Positions 38,707-47,632 of a DNA stretch of 64,000 bases are shown here, piece by piece (within the stretch, counting starts at the first letter, position 1; each line of letters starts with the position of its first letter). This stretch comes from Legionella busanensis (GTDB taxonomy: Bacteria > Pseudomonadota > Gammaproteobacteria > Legionellales > Legionellaceae). Location of the stretch: positions 1,395,001 to 1,459,000 of the forward strand of contig NZ_UGOD01000001.1 in the NCBI RefSeq assembly GCF_900461525.1, written 5' to 3'. Made by a program: the position numbers and the translations under genes. The notes below the pieces were generated by a model. The model was given only the letters and a program-made list of their open reading frames with translations, searched no databases and was not told the DNA's origin.

Positions 38707-40458
38707 TCAAAGCTTTTGATTGAACTGTTCTAATTCAGCTTCCTGTACTGCTAAAACCTCAATTAAATATCGCCGTAAAATAGATACTTCGGAAACAAGT
38801 CCAATGAAATGGTTATGCTCATCAATCACGGCTAGTCGTTTTATTTTATTTTCTTTAATAGAATCAACATAGTTAACAATAGACTCGTTTTGATATACAC
38901 AGGGAATATTTTTTTCAACTAGATTATAAAGTGATAAAGAAACTGGTTTTCCTATTTCAGTAGCTAATATTTGTTGATCAGTAAGCCCTAGAAAATTTCC
39001 TTTACTGTCCGTGATAGCTAAGTAATTAACTTGTGCCCGATTTGCAATTGCGGCTGCCTCAGTAATAGGGGTATTAGCGCCTGTAGAAGGTAGCTTGATT
39101 AAAGGTAAGTCGTTAAATGTAAGTGCTTTAAGTCTACCAATGTCTTGAGGGCCTGTGATATCAGAGCCTCGAATATGAAAACGCCAAGTAGAAAACGAAT
39201 AACCAAAAAGATAGCGAGTTAATAAACTTGCTACAATAACAGAAACCACAGTTGAAAAGACGCCTAAATTTAGATTCGCTGTCTCTAACACCAAAAGGAT
39301 GATAGCTGAGGGCGTACCAATAATAGATGCCGCTACTCCAGACATACCAGCTACAACTGTAAGATCAAGCGGTATAGTAGTACCAAAAATAGGTAAAACA
39401 ATAAGGTAATGAATAATACATCCTAAAATAGCGCCTAGAAGGAGGGAAGCAGAAAATAACCCGCCTCGAAATCCTGAGCCTACACAAACAATAGAAGCAG
39501 CAACTTTAGCTAAAAGCATTAAGATAGTGATACTTAATATTTTTGAGCCAGCCAGCATTTCATTAATAGCATAATGCCCTGGGCCCATCACTTGAGGCAT
39601 AATAAGCGCAATTAAACCTAATATAAATCCACCAATTGCTGGTTTTAAGAAGGCAGGGATATGTAATCGTTTTAATATTGATTCAAAGCTTGTGGTACCT
39701 CGCATGACGATAATACCAATAATAGCTGACATAAAACCTATAAAAATAGCTAATGGAAAGTGCCAAAGTGTAAGATGTTCGGTAATATGTGCCTTAAACA
39801 GTGGCTCATAACCAAGAAACATATAAACCATAAAACTACTAAGGGCACTAGCTAATAATGTTGGCATTAATGCACGGGTAGCATACCCACCCACTACTAA
39901 TTCTAATGCATAGAAAGTGCCAGCTAGAGGAGCGCCAAAAATAGCAGCAATCCCTGCGCCTGTGCCACAAGAAACCAGCAAGCGTAATTCCTGACGTTCT
40001 AATTTTAAACGCTGGCCTATGGCGCTTAAAGTACCTGCGCCTAATTGTGTCATTGCTGCTTCAAAACCAACAGAACCTCCTATAGAAATGGATACAATAG
40101 ATAACCCGACAAAAGAAAGTGAATCTAGGAAAGACATTTTGCCGCCTTCAACGGCATTCGCCTCAATTGGATCAACGGGTGTTAGTCGCCCATAGCGGCC
40201 AATTAAAAGCAGAAAAAAACCTAAAACTAAACCACCAATCGTAGTAACAGTTACAATTCTTTCCCAAGAAACATTCGCGGCGCTTTGCGCATTGACATTA
40301 ACCCCAAATAGAAAAATTTGAATATGCCCAACTAAGGTCCGAATAAGAGAAACAACGCAGCCTACGCCAATTCCACCTAAGGCTGCTAAGCTAAATAATT
40401 TTAAATTAAGATAAGTATTAAGTTTGTAAGTTAAGCTATTTCGTAAAGAAATTGCCAT
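38707..40458 (-). CDS. ClC-type chloride channel/antiporter with C-terminal CBS domains
   Basis: Membrane protein with a ClC core followed by two CBS domains at about 450-570. From the ATG at 40458 it has 583 residues; the frame has another ATG six codons earlier, but AGGG is placed correctly for 40458. The pattern differs from E. coli ClcA: GSGIP is replaced by VDPIE (95-99) and GREGP by GFEAA, though the gating glutamate (E133) stays. GSGFRGGLFSAS retains the GxFxP-type motif. This resembles a ClC subgroup seen in other proteobacteria. Transported ion and direction cannot be concluded. Confidence 0.87.
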   Translation of the reverse strand: MAISLRNSLTYKLNTYLNLKLFSLAALGGIGVGCVVSLIRTLVGHIQIFLFGVNVNAQSAANVSWERIVTVTTIGGLVLGFFLLLIGRYGRLTPVDPIEANAVEGGKMSFLDSLSFVGLSIVSISIGGSVGFEAAMTQLGAGTLSAIGQRLKLERQELRLLVSCGTGAGIAAIFGAPLAGTFYALELVVGGYATRALMPTLLASALSSFMVYMFLGYEPLFKAHITEHLTLWHFPLAIFIGFMSAIIGIIVMRGTTSFESILKRLHIPAFLKPAIGGFILGLIALIMPQVMGPGHYAINEMLAGSKILSITILMLLAKVAASIVCVGSGFRGGLFSASLLLGAILGCIIHYLIVLPIFGTTIPLDLTVVAGMSGVAASIIGTPSAIILLVLETANLNLGVFSTVVSVIVASLLTRYLFGYSFSTWRFHIRGSDITGPQDIGRLKALTFNDLPLIKLPSTGANTPITEAAAIANRAQVNYLAITDSKGNFLGLTDQQILATEIGKPVSLSLYNLVEKNIPCVYQNESIVNYVDSIKENKIKRLAVIDEHNHFIGLVSEVSILRRYLIEVLAVQEAELEQFNQKL

Positions 40459-40498
40459 ATCTTTATCCCTAAACATTAAAAATAAGCTAATATAGCGC

Positions 40499-40619
40499 CA
40501 CTACTAAGCTTTCTACGGCGTTGTAAGCTCCTTTGGCGAAGTACAATTCCTATGGACACTTCTTCATCTTACTCCACTTACGCTTTATCTAAAATTTAAT
40601 GGGTGACACTATAGTAGTG
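40499..40619. repeat. Weak inverted repeat flanking a short spacer segment
   Basis: CACTACTA (40499-40506) and TAGTAGTG (40612-40619) are reverse complements about 105 bases apart, in the spacer between the ClC gene and the PAS-receiver gene. The arms are short and this may be chance. Confidence 0.25.
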
Positions 40620-40721
40620 ATTTAAAATAATCAATTACTTAAGCCCTAATCTATCTTAAGCTGCCTGCGCATCCCTTAGAATGTACTATACTTTTTATGC
40701 AGCTTAATTAGGAGTATTAGC

Positions 40722-41675
40722 ATGTCTAGTAAGATAAATCTAGTAAATCAGGATGATGTTTCTGTGCTTCAGCAATATTATCAAAGTATCATTAATTCTT
40801 TACCTAATCTCATTTATATTCTTGATAAGGATTGTACGTTAGTAGGTTGTAATAATAATGTATTGACCTTGCTTGGGCTTACTGACTTATCTGAACTAGA
40901 GGAGAGCTTTTACCAACGGCTAATAAGTTTTGCCGAATGGTCAGAAGAGCGAGCACAAATGCTTAAGCGAGATGATATTAATGCATTGCTATCTGATATG
41001 GCCAGCGATTCTATTGAGGAAAATCCAGTGCTCAATCACGCAGGAAATGCTACCTATTATCTTGCTACTCGGGTCCCTCTTTTTAAAAAAGCCAGCCAAG
41101 TTGAAGGATTACTTGTGATTTTAGTAGATATTACCGAGAAAAAGTTATTAACAGAACAACTTGAACTTATTAAACAGCAATTGCAGCAATATAATGCTAA
41201 GCCTAACCCAGTTTCTTTAACAACTCACCTTAAAGAAACAAAAAAAGATAGGCCTAAAGTTTTATTAGTAGAAGATAATGCTATTGCCCAAAAAGCAGGC
41301 CAAGCATTACTTATGCAATTTGACTGTAAAGTTGAGGTTGCTCCTTCAGAAGGTGAGGTTGCTAAGTTATTTAAGCCTGGTAAATATGATATCGTTTTAA
41401 TGGATATTAGTCTTGAAGATACGTCAGGTTATGTCATGGCAAAAAGAATCCGTCAAATGGAGAAAGATACTTCATTTCATGTTCCTATTATTGCACTTAC
41501 AGGCTATCAGGCTGATGTCGTTAAGTTTGACTGTGATGATTATTATATGGAAGGCGCGATCACTAAACCTTTAACAGGTGAACAGGTAAAACAAATCATT
41601 CAACATTACATTTATAACATTGATATACCTGTTAGCGGTTTAAAAAGTATTAAATCAGAGCATGAGAATAATTAA
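40722..41675 (+). CDS. PAS domain plus response-regulator receiver protein
   Basis: A 317-residue cytosolic signalling protein. Residues about 14-140 are a PAS domain (SIINSLPNLIYILDKDCTL ... LVILVDITEKK), and 175-300 a CheY-like receiver with the acidic pair in VEDN, phospho-acceptor D228 (VLMDISL) and K282 (TKPLT). No kinase, HTH or catalytic output is present, so it resembles a modified fragment of a hybrid histidine kinase. It probably accepts phosphate from an unlinked kinase. The next gene is 86 bases away. Confidence 0.85.
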   Translation: MSSKINLVNQDDVSVLQQYYQSIINSLPNLIYILDKDCTLVGCNNNVLTLLGLTDLSELEESFYQRLISFAEWSEERAQMLKRDDINALLSDMASDSIEENPVLNHAGNATYYLATRVPLFKKASQVEGLLVILVDITEKKLLTEQLELIKQQLQQYNAKPNPVSLTTHLKETKKDRPKVLLVEDNAIAQKAGQALLMQFDCKVEVAPSEGEVAKLFKPGKYDIVLMDISLEDTSGYVMAKRIRQMEKDTSFHVPIIALTGYQADVVKFDCDDYYMEGAITKPLTGEQVKQIIQHYIYNIDIPVSGLKSIKSEHENN

Positions 41676-41761
41676 CGTAAGTTAAATAAGAGAATACTGC
41701 TTAAATAGTATGCTAACTTTAAATGCGCAATTTAATAAAGATTTAAAAAAAAGGAAGAAGC

Positions 41762-42994
41762 ATGACAGTGACAACAGGCTTATCAGGAAATGAGCTTTTT
41801 TGCCTAGCTCAAAAAGGGTTCTTACCGGGTAATATTGTTGTTGGTAATAGTGTGCATAGTCTCGGAATCATTGGCAGTGTGGGTTCAAATTTAAAAGCTA
41901 TACTGGGCGGTGAATTAACTCAGGTGACTCGCTTAATTGAAGAAGGACGAGAAACAGCGCTTAAGCGAATGTTTAAAGAGGCTGAGACCCATAACGCTTC
42001 GGGTATTACAGGTGTAACTAGTCAGTTAATATTGCATGGTTCAAATTTAGAATTTTTATCGATTGGCTCTGTTATCAAATCTAACAATTCTGGTTTAAAA
42101 TTATTTTCAACCTCCGCTGATGGGCAAGAGCTGTATGCCCAGCTTGATGCAGGTTATCAACCTATTTGTTTTGCACTAGGTAATGTTGCTTACTCAATGG
42201 GTGTAGGCCGAGGAATTATTGGTAGTATAAAGACTCTTAGAAGAGGAGAGATAACCGAGTATTCAAATATTTTTAATGATACTCGCCATTTAGCTTTAAA
42301 ACGGATTAAAGCTCATGCGTTGGCAAATCATGCAAATGCTATACTCGGTATTCAAACAACTATTCTACCTTTTAGTGGGGTTAATGAAATGCTAATGATT
42401 GGTACTGCTTCAAAAGCCCCTTTTTTAGTTGGAAAAGGGGTCGATGATGTAATTACCAGTGATATGACCAATATAGAAATGTGGAATATGGCATCATTAG
42501 GCTATATGCCTATGCAATTATTATTAGGCACCTCTGTTTATTCTTTAGGGTTAGTTGGCGGTATTACTGCAGCAATTAAATCCTTTGCTCGTGGAGAATT
42601 AACTGAGTTGTCACGATTAATTTATGATGCTCGAGAAAATTCATTAGGTATTATTAATGATGCCGCAAAAGCAATTGGTGCTGATGATGTTGTTGGCGTT
42701 AAAACCTATGTTTATCAGTTAGGTAATGGTTTAGTTGAATTTTTAGCTATCGGAACAGCCGTTAAAAAATCCTCTTCTGTGCAGCCACAATCCTCGCAAC
42801 TGCCACCTCAAGCTATCGTTGTGGATAAAGACACCTATTACAATTTAGTAAGTGACTATGGTTTAAATGTTAATATTAATGAAGGTAGTAAGCCTATAAA
42901 TAAAAACGTTAGTTCTTCAGTAGGAGCAGTAATTTTATTAATCGTTTTGTTTGTTTTCGCGATTTATCATATTATAAAAGCCTTTTTTAATTAA
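41762..42994 (+). CDS. Three-repeat YbjQ-like protein with C-terminal anchor
   Basis: A 410-residue protein composed of three tandem copies (about 6-106, 118-222 and 230-340) of the YbjQ/UPF0145 heavy-metal-binding fold. Each copy has the pattern: long hydrophobic core with SLGIIGSVG, YSMGVGRGIIG or YSLGLVGGITA, then GEIT/GELT, an R-rich helix, and a final strand ending FLSIGS, LMIGTA or FLAIGT. A Pro/Gln linker and one hydrophobic segment (about 385-407) follow, so it is anchored by its C-terminus. YbjQ proteins form pentamers; fusing three copies is unusual. Function unknown. Confidence 0.75.
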   Translation: MTVTTGLSGNELFCLAQKGFLPGNIVVGNSVHSLGIIGSVGSNLKAILGGELTQVTRLIEEGRETALKRMFKEAETHNASGITGVTSQLILHGSNLEFLSIGSVIKSNNSGLKLFSTSADGQELYAQLDAGYQPICFALGNVAYSMGVGRGIIGSIKTLRRGEITEYSNIFNDTRHLALKRIKAHALANHANAILGIQTTILPFSGVNEMLMIGTASKAPFLVGKGVDDVITSDMTNIEMWNMASLGYMPMQLLLGTSVYSLGLVGGITAAIKSFARGELTELSRLIYDARENSLGIINDAAKAIGADDVVGVKTYVYQLGNGLVEFLAIGTAVKKSSSVQPQSSQLPPQAIVVDKDTYYNLVSDYGLNVNINEGSKPINKNVSSSVGAVILLIVLFVFAIYHIIKAFFN

Positions 42995-43014
42995 TTTATA
43001 GCGAAATGAAACTG

Positions 43015-44046
43015 TTATTCGCGCGATTTAAGTAATTCTTGTAAAGTTTTGGGTAAAAATGATTGTGCTTTAGTTGTTAGAGCGGCTTCATTTTTCTGCC
43101 ATAAAGTACCTAAATAAATAATAATTAGACCAATAATGGTAAGCACAATAGGAAATAAAAGGCTATATTGGAAAACTTGCCAAGCCAGATGACCTAAATA
43201 AATACAACAGCCAATACCACCAAACACAACAAAAACGCGTCTTACTAAAATAACGCCGACACCTATCATCAGTAGATTAATGCAAAGATAAAAAAACTTA
43301 GAAAGTTCACTATCAGAACTCTGAGCTGTCATTCCACCCCAAAAGGTAATGACACCAAATATATATAACCAGAAGGCATAATCTACTGTATGCCGAGAGC
43401 GAACATCAACCCAAAAGGCAATAAGAATCATAATTAGGCCAAAATACATTGAAAAAATGGCTTTAAATTCGAAATCAACGGAATTTCCCATAATTAACTC
43501 AGCAACATCCATAGACATATACCAAAGAGTTACGGCAATAGGCATAATCATAAAAGGATAGCGATAAATCCAGGCTAAGATAAGTCCAACCATTAAAGTG
43601 CCAAACTCCATCATGATCCATTGCGCTTGGATAGTTGTATGAAAGTCACGATAATGCGCATCGTCAGTAGGCCAATAGCCTAGGGCTTTTTGTAAGGAGA
43701 AGATTGCTAGAGGCGTTAAGGCAATAACAAAAGTGGCGCAAATTCCAGCAGGTGTTTTATAATTTTTTCTATCAAACAAGGCTGTAAGTACTAGGCCAAT
43801 TAAAGCATAGATAAGGGTAATAACAAAAATACCCCAAGCGCCAAAACTTTCCCAACCAAGGGTCATAAACAAAGTCATTGCACCTATTGCCACTAAGCCG
43901 CCTAGATAATACAAGACATTGGTAAAATTAAACGAAACTTGCTGGTTAGTTTGATTTCTAATGAAATGATATAAGGCCTCAGCTTGTTCGGCACTAATGA
44001 TCTGTTCATCCACAGCTTTTGCTAAATCTGTGCGAGAAATTTTCAT
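43015..44046 (-). CDS. DUF2157-like membrane protein
   Basis: A 343-residue membrane protein with about nine to ten hydrophobic segments. The cytosolic N-terminus, LAKAVDEQIISAEQAEALYHF, matches the DUF2157 pattern of a short helical region before the membrane block. Function unknown. It is transcribed toward the YbjQ-like gene. Confidence 0.7.
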   Translation of the reverse strand: MKISRTDLAKAVDEQIISAEQAEALYHFIRNQTNQQVSFNFTNVLYYLGGLVAIGAMTLFMTLGWESFGAWGIFVITLIYALIGLVLTALFDRKNYKTPAGICATFVIALTPLAIFSLQKALGYWPTDDAHYRDFHTTIQAQWIMMEFGTLMVGLILAWIYRYPFMIMPIAVTLWYMSMDVAELIMGNSVDFEFKAIFSMYFGLIMILIAFWVDVRSRHTVDYAFWLYIFGVITFWGGMTAQSSDSELSKFFYLCINLLMIGVGVILVRRVFVVFGGIGCCIYLGHLAWQVFQYSLLFPIVLTIIGLIIIYLGTLWQKNEAALTTKAQSFLPKTLQELLKSRE

Positions 44047-44240
44047 AAGTTATCCTGCAATTAAACAGATAGCTTTTATATAAATTATAGAGTCTAATTA
44101 AAGATCTAATTAGTTTTTTTGTAACTAATTAAAAAGTTATAGGCTGCAGGAAAATGTAAAATTATTGAAAAATGTGTTGATTAAATCTGATTTTTAATAA
44201 AATAATAGTTGCTTTCTCGACCCTTGCTCCCGTGATAGTG

Positions 44241-46586
44241 ATGTCTATGCAAGAAGTACCTAGTTTTTTTGATTTTACCTCGCTTTCTTCACAAGAAATT
44301 GCTCACCTGCTTAATAAATTTAATGTGCGCTTAACTGTTGATGAAGCTCTTTTTATCCAAAATTCACTACTTAAGCGGCCACCAACCTACGCCGAATGCA
44401 TACTTTGGTCTATCCAAGGATCAGAGCATTGCTCGTATAAAAGTAGTCGTAAATATTTAAGTCAATTTGTAACTTCCGCACCGCATGTTATCTTAGGTCC
44501 AAAAGAGGATGCAGGTATCGTCTCTGTAGCCACTGATCATCAAGGCCACCGCTATGGGATTGTTGTTAGCCACGAATCTCATAATCATCCCTCACAACTT
44601 GTACCTTATGAAGGTGCGGCAACGGGTGTTGGAGGTAATGTCCGTGATGTAAGTTGTATGGGCGCAGAGGTTATAGCAGTCGCTGACAGTTTACGCTTTG
44701 GTGATATTAATAAAACGAAAACTAACTGGATCACAGAAGGCGTTATTCAGGGTATTGCAGGTTATGCAAATCCCTTAGGTATACCTAATATAGCAGGAGA
44801 TACTTATTTTGATGATGCCTATAATGACAATTGTTTAGTTACCTTAGTAACGCTCGGTGTTGTTCGGGAAGATCAAGTCATTCATTCTTATGTACCGCCT
44901 AATGCTAAAAACTATAAATTCATATTAGTAGGTAAACCTACAGATAATAGTGGTTTTGGTGGTGCAGCTTTCGCCTCTGCTAACCTAGATGTTGCCCAAG
45001 AAGAAGACAATAAAGGCGCAGTTCAGGAACCTAATGCTTTTTTACAACGACATATTCTTAAAGCAAATTATGCGTTGTTTGAATGGCTGCGGGAAAAAAA
45101 CCTTATTAATCAAGTTGGTTTTAAGGATTTAGGTGCCGGTGGTATTGCCTGCGCATCAGTTGAACTAGCAGATGCAGGCGGATATGGTGCTGAAATTAAT
45201 CTAAATTTAGTACCTACAAGCATAGATGGGCTCTTGCCTGCTGTTATTTTATGTTCAGAAACCCAAGAGCGATTTATGTGGGCAGTGCCTGAACATTTAG
45301 TGCCAATTATCCTAGAGCATTATAATAACCGTTTCGCCTTACCTGATATTTGTGATAATGCCTGTGCAACCGTTATTGGTGATTTACGTCATGATGGATT
45401 ATATGTTGTTCGTTATGAGGACGAGCCTATTGTTTCAGCAAAAGCGCAAGATATTACCCAAGGCATTCTTTACGATAGACCCTATGAGTATAAAAAGGAT
45501 ATAAACCCTGAGCCAAGTAATATAGATGCGAATGATTTAAACGCTATTTTGTTAAAACTATTAGCTCATGAAAATATTGCATCACGTGCGCCAATTTATG
45601 AACGCTATGATAAACAAGTTCAAGGCAGAGCAGTTATTGAATCAGGTTGTGCTGATGCTGGCGTTATTGCTCCTTTTAATGAGGATAAATATCCACCTGA
45701 AATTCAGTTAACTGGTATTGCTTTATCGCTTGATCACAATCCTCGGTATAACAAAATTGATGCTTATTGGGGCGCTGTTAATGCTGTTTGTGAATCAGTA
45801 CGAAATATTATTGCAGTCGGCGCATGGCCTTTATCGCTCACAGATTGTTTGTGTTTTGGAAATCCCGAAAAACTTAATCAAATGGGTGAATTTGTTGAAT
45901 CAGTAAGGGGCATTGTTGATGCTTGTAATGCAGTACAATGGCCTGATGACCCACAGACGACACTTCCTATTATTTCTGGCAATGTATCGCTTTATAATGA
46001 ATCAGAGCAGGGCGCTATTCCGCCAAGCCCCATTATTAGCTGTTTAGGCTTATTAACTGATTATCGCGATGCTTTAACCTATGATTTAAAACAGCTTGAC
46101 TCAGCATTATTATTAGTTGGTGAGCGTAAGGATGAATGCGGAGGGAGTGTTTATTATCAATTGTTTAATAGCTTTGGTAATCAATTACCAAAGCCCGATT
46201 TAAACTCGTTTAATCAAGAAATCACAGCCGTTTTTTCTGCCATTAAAAGTGGTCTAATCTTATCAGCACATGATATTTCTGAAGGTGGCGTAGGCGTTAC
46301 ACTTGCTGAGATGAGTTTTAAAAACAATATTGGTATTGATATAGAATTAGCAGGTCCTTTGCCTCTTGAGAAAAAGCTTTTTTCTGAAACAGGCGGGTTT
46401 ATTCTTGAAGTAGCACAAAAAGATTTATCAGTAATTGAAGAGATTTTTAATAATTTCTCAGTACCCTGTCAAAATATAGGTAAAACAACAAGAGAGCCTA
46501 TTCTTAAAATAAATGGTCAATTGCATTTAGCTATTAACCTTGCCAAAACTGCTTGGCAACAAGGCTTAAGGGAGAAATTAACCTAA
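44241..46586 (+). CDS. purL: Phosphoribosylformylglycinamidine synthase subunit PurL (small type)
   Basis: ATP-dependent FGAM synthase catalytic subunit, purine step 4. It has about 782 residues, matching the small PurL type (about 600-800) that needs separate PurQ and PurS, not the 1,290-residue fused PurL of most gammaproteobacteria. Motifs: HESHNHPSQLVPYEGAATGV in the first half and DISEGGVGVTLAEMSF near the end. The start is uncertain between GTG 44232, ATG 44241 and ATG 44247. The next start overlaps its stop codon by 1 base (TAATG). Confidence 0.93.
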   Translation: MSMQEVPSFFDFTSLSSQEIAHLLNKFNVRLTVDEALFIQNSLLKRPPTYAECILWSIQGSEHCSYKSSRKYLSQFVTSAPHVILGPKEDAGIVSVATDHQGHRYGIVVSHESHNHPSQLVPYEGAATGVGGNVRDVSCMGAEVIAVADSLRFGDINKTKTNWITEGVIQGIAGYANPLGIPNIAGDTYFDDAYNDNCLVTLVTLGVVREDQVIHSYVPPNAKNYKFILVGKPTDNSGFGGAAFASANLDVAQEEDNKGAVQEPNAFLQRHILKANYALFEWLREKNLINQVGFKDLGAGGIACASVELADAGGYGAEINLNLVPTSIDGLLPAVILCSETQERFMWAVPEHLVPIILEHYNNRFALPDICDNACATVIGDLRHDGLYVVRYEDEPIVSAKAQDITQGILYDRPYEYKKDINPEPSNIDANDLNAILLKLLAHENIASRAPIYERYDKQVQGRAVIESGCADAGVIAPFNEDKYPPEIQLTGIALSLDHNPRYNKIDAYWGAVNAVCESVRNIIAVGAWPLSLTDCLCFGNPEKLNQMGEFVESVRGIVDACNAVQWPDDPQTTLPIISGNVSLYNESEQGAIPPSPIISCLGLLTDYRDALTYDLKQLDSALLLVGERKDECGGSVYYQLFNSFGNQLPKPDLNSFNQEITAVFSAIKSGLILSAHDISEGGVGVTLAEMSFKNNIGIDIELAGPLPLEKKLFSETGGFILEVAQKDLSVIEEIFNNFSVPCQNIGKTTREPILKINGQLHLAINLAKTAWQQGLREKLT

Positions 46587-47632
46587 TGACTAGTATTGAT
46601 TATAAAGCAGCTGGTGTTGATGTTGATGCGGGTAATCAAGCCGTTTTTGCTATTAAAAATGCTGTAGAAAGTACGTTTTCGCCGCAGGTCTTAACTAATA
46701 TTGGCAGTTTTGGGGCAATGTATGACCTAAAATCACTTTTAGAAAAATACGAGCATCCCGTGTTAGTTCAGAGTATTGATGGGGTCGGAACTAAAATGAT
46801 GGTTGCTAAAATGATGCAAAAATTCGATACCATTGGTATGGATTTAGTAAGTGCTACGGCCAATGACATCATTGTTTTAGGTGCAAAACCGCTTACTCTA
46901 TTAGATTATATTGCAAATGATAAGTTAAAGCCTGAAATTATTGAACAAATTATTAAGGGTATAGTAGTAGGTTGCCTTGAGAATGATATTTCCTTAATAG
47001 GCGGTGAAACTGCTGAAATGCCTGGTACCTATTTACCTGGTGAACATGATTTAGTAGGCGTTGTTACAGGTGTTGTTGAAAAAGAGAAAGCTATTTTAGG
47101 GCATGCTATTCAATCTGGTGATGTTATTGCAACGCTTCCTTCGAGTGGTTTACATACTAATGGCTATTCTCTTGCTAGAAAGTTATTGTTTGAAGTAGCA
47201 GGGTATACTGTTGATTCTTATGTTGATGATTTAAGTCAGACGGTAGGCGAGGCATTGTTAACTCCTCATGTAAATTACACAAAACCTATTTTAAGTGCTC
47301 TACACAAAGGAATCTCTATAAACGGCATGGCTCATATAACAGGCGGCGGCTTACTTGAAAATATACCTCGTGTACTACCTGCAGATTGTTCTGTAGAAAT
47401 TAATAAACAAAAAATTCCTTCCCAGGCTTTATTTCATTTACTACGAGACTTAGGGCATTTGAGTGATAACCAAATGTACAGAACCTTTAATATGGGAGCA
47501 GGTTTAGTAGTATTTTTATCAGCTGATAATTTTGTTGCTTTAAGTGAGTTTTTACAAGCTGAATTTCCATCTTTTCCACTTTATGAAATAGGCCGAGTTG
47601 TTTCAGGTAGGCCCGAGGTGAAGCTGTTATGA
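46586..47632 (+). CDS. purM: Phosphoribosylaminoimidazole synthetase PurM
   Basis: Closes the imidazole ring: FGAM to AIR. It has 348 residues from the ATG at 46586. This start overlaps the purL stop, with GGGAG a short way upstream; a further 11 codons are open upstream, inside purL. Motifs: SIDGVGTKMMVAKM, DLVSATANDIIVLGAKPL, and GGETAEMPGTY. Its stop overlaps the purQ start, so tight translational coupling continues. Confidence 0.96.
   Translation: MTSIDYKAAGVDVDAGNQAVFAIKNAVESTFSPQVLTNIGSFGAMYDLKSLLEKYEHPVLVQSIDGVGTKMMVAKMMQKFDTIGMDLVSATANDIIVLGAKPLTLLDYIANDKLKPEIIEQIIKGIVVGCLENDISLIGGETAEMPGTYLPGEHDLVGVVTGVVEKEKAILGHAIQSGDVIATLPSSGLHTNGYSLARKLLFEVAGYTVDSYVDDLSQTVGEALLTPHVNYTKPILSALHKGISINGMAHITGGGLLENIPRVLPADCSVEINKQKIPSQALFHLLRDLGHLSDNQMYRTFNMGAGLVVFLSADNFVALSEFLQAEFPSFPLYEIGRVVSGRPEVKLL

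Noticed and set aside
40499-40619. Terminal inverted repeats of a mobile element
   Set aside because: The arms are only 8 bases and nothing inside looks like a mobile gene.
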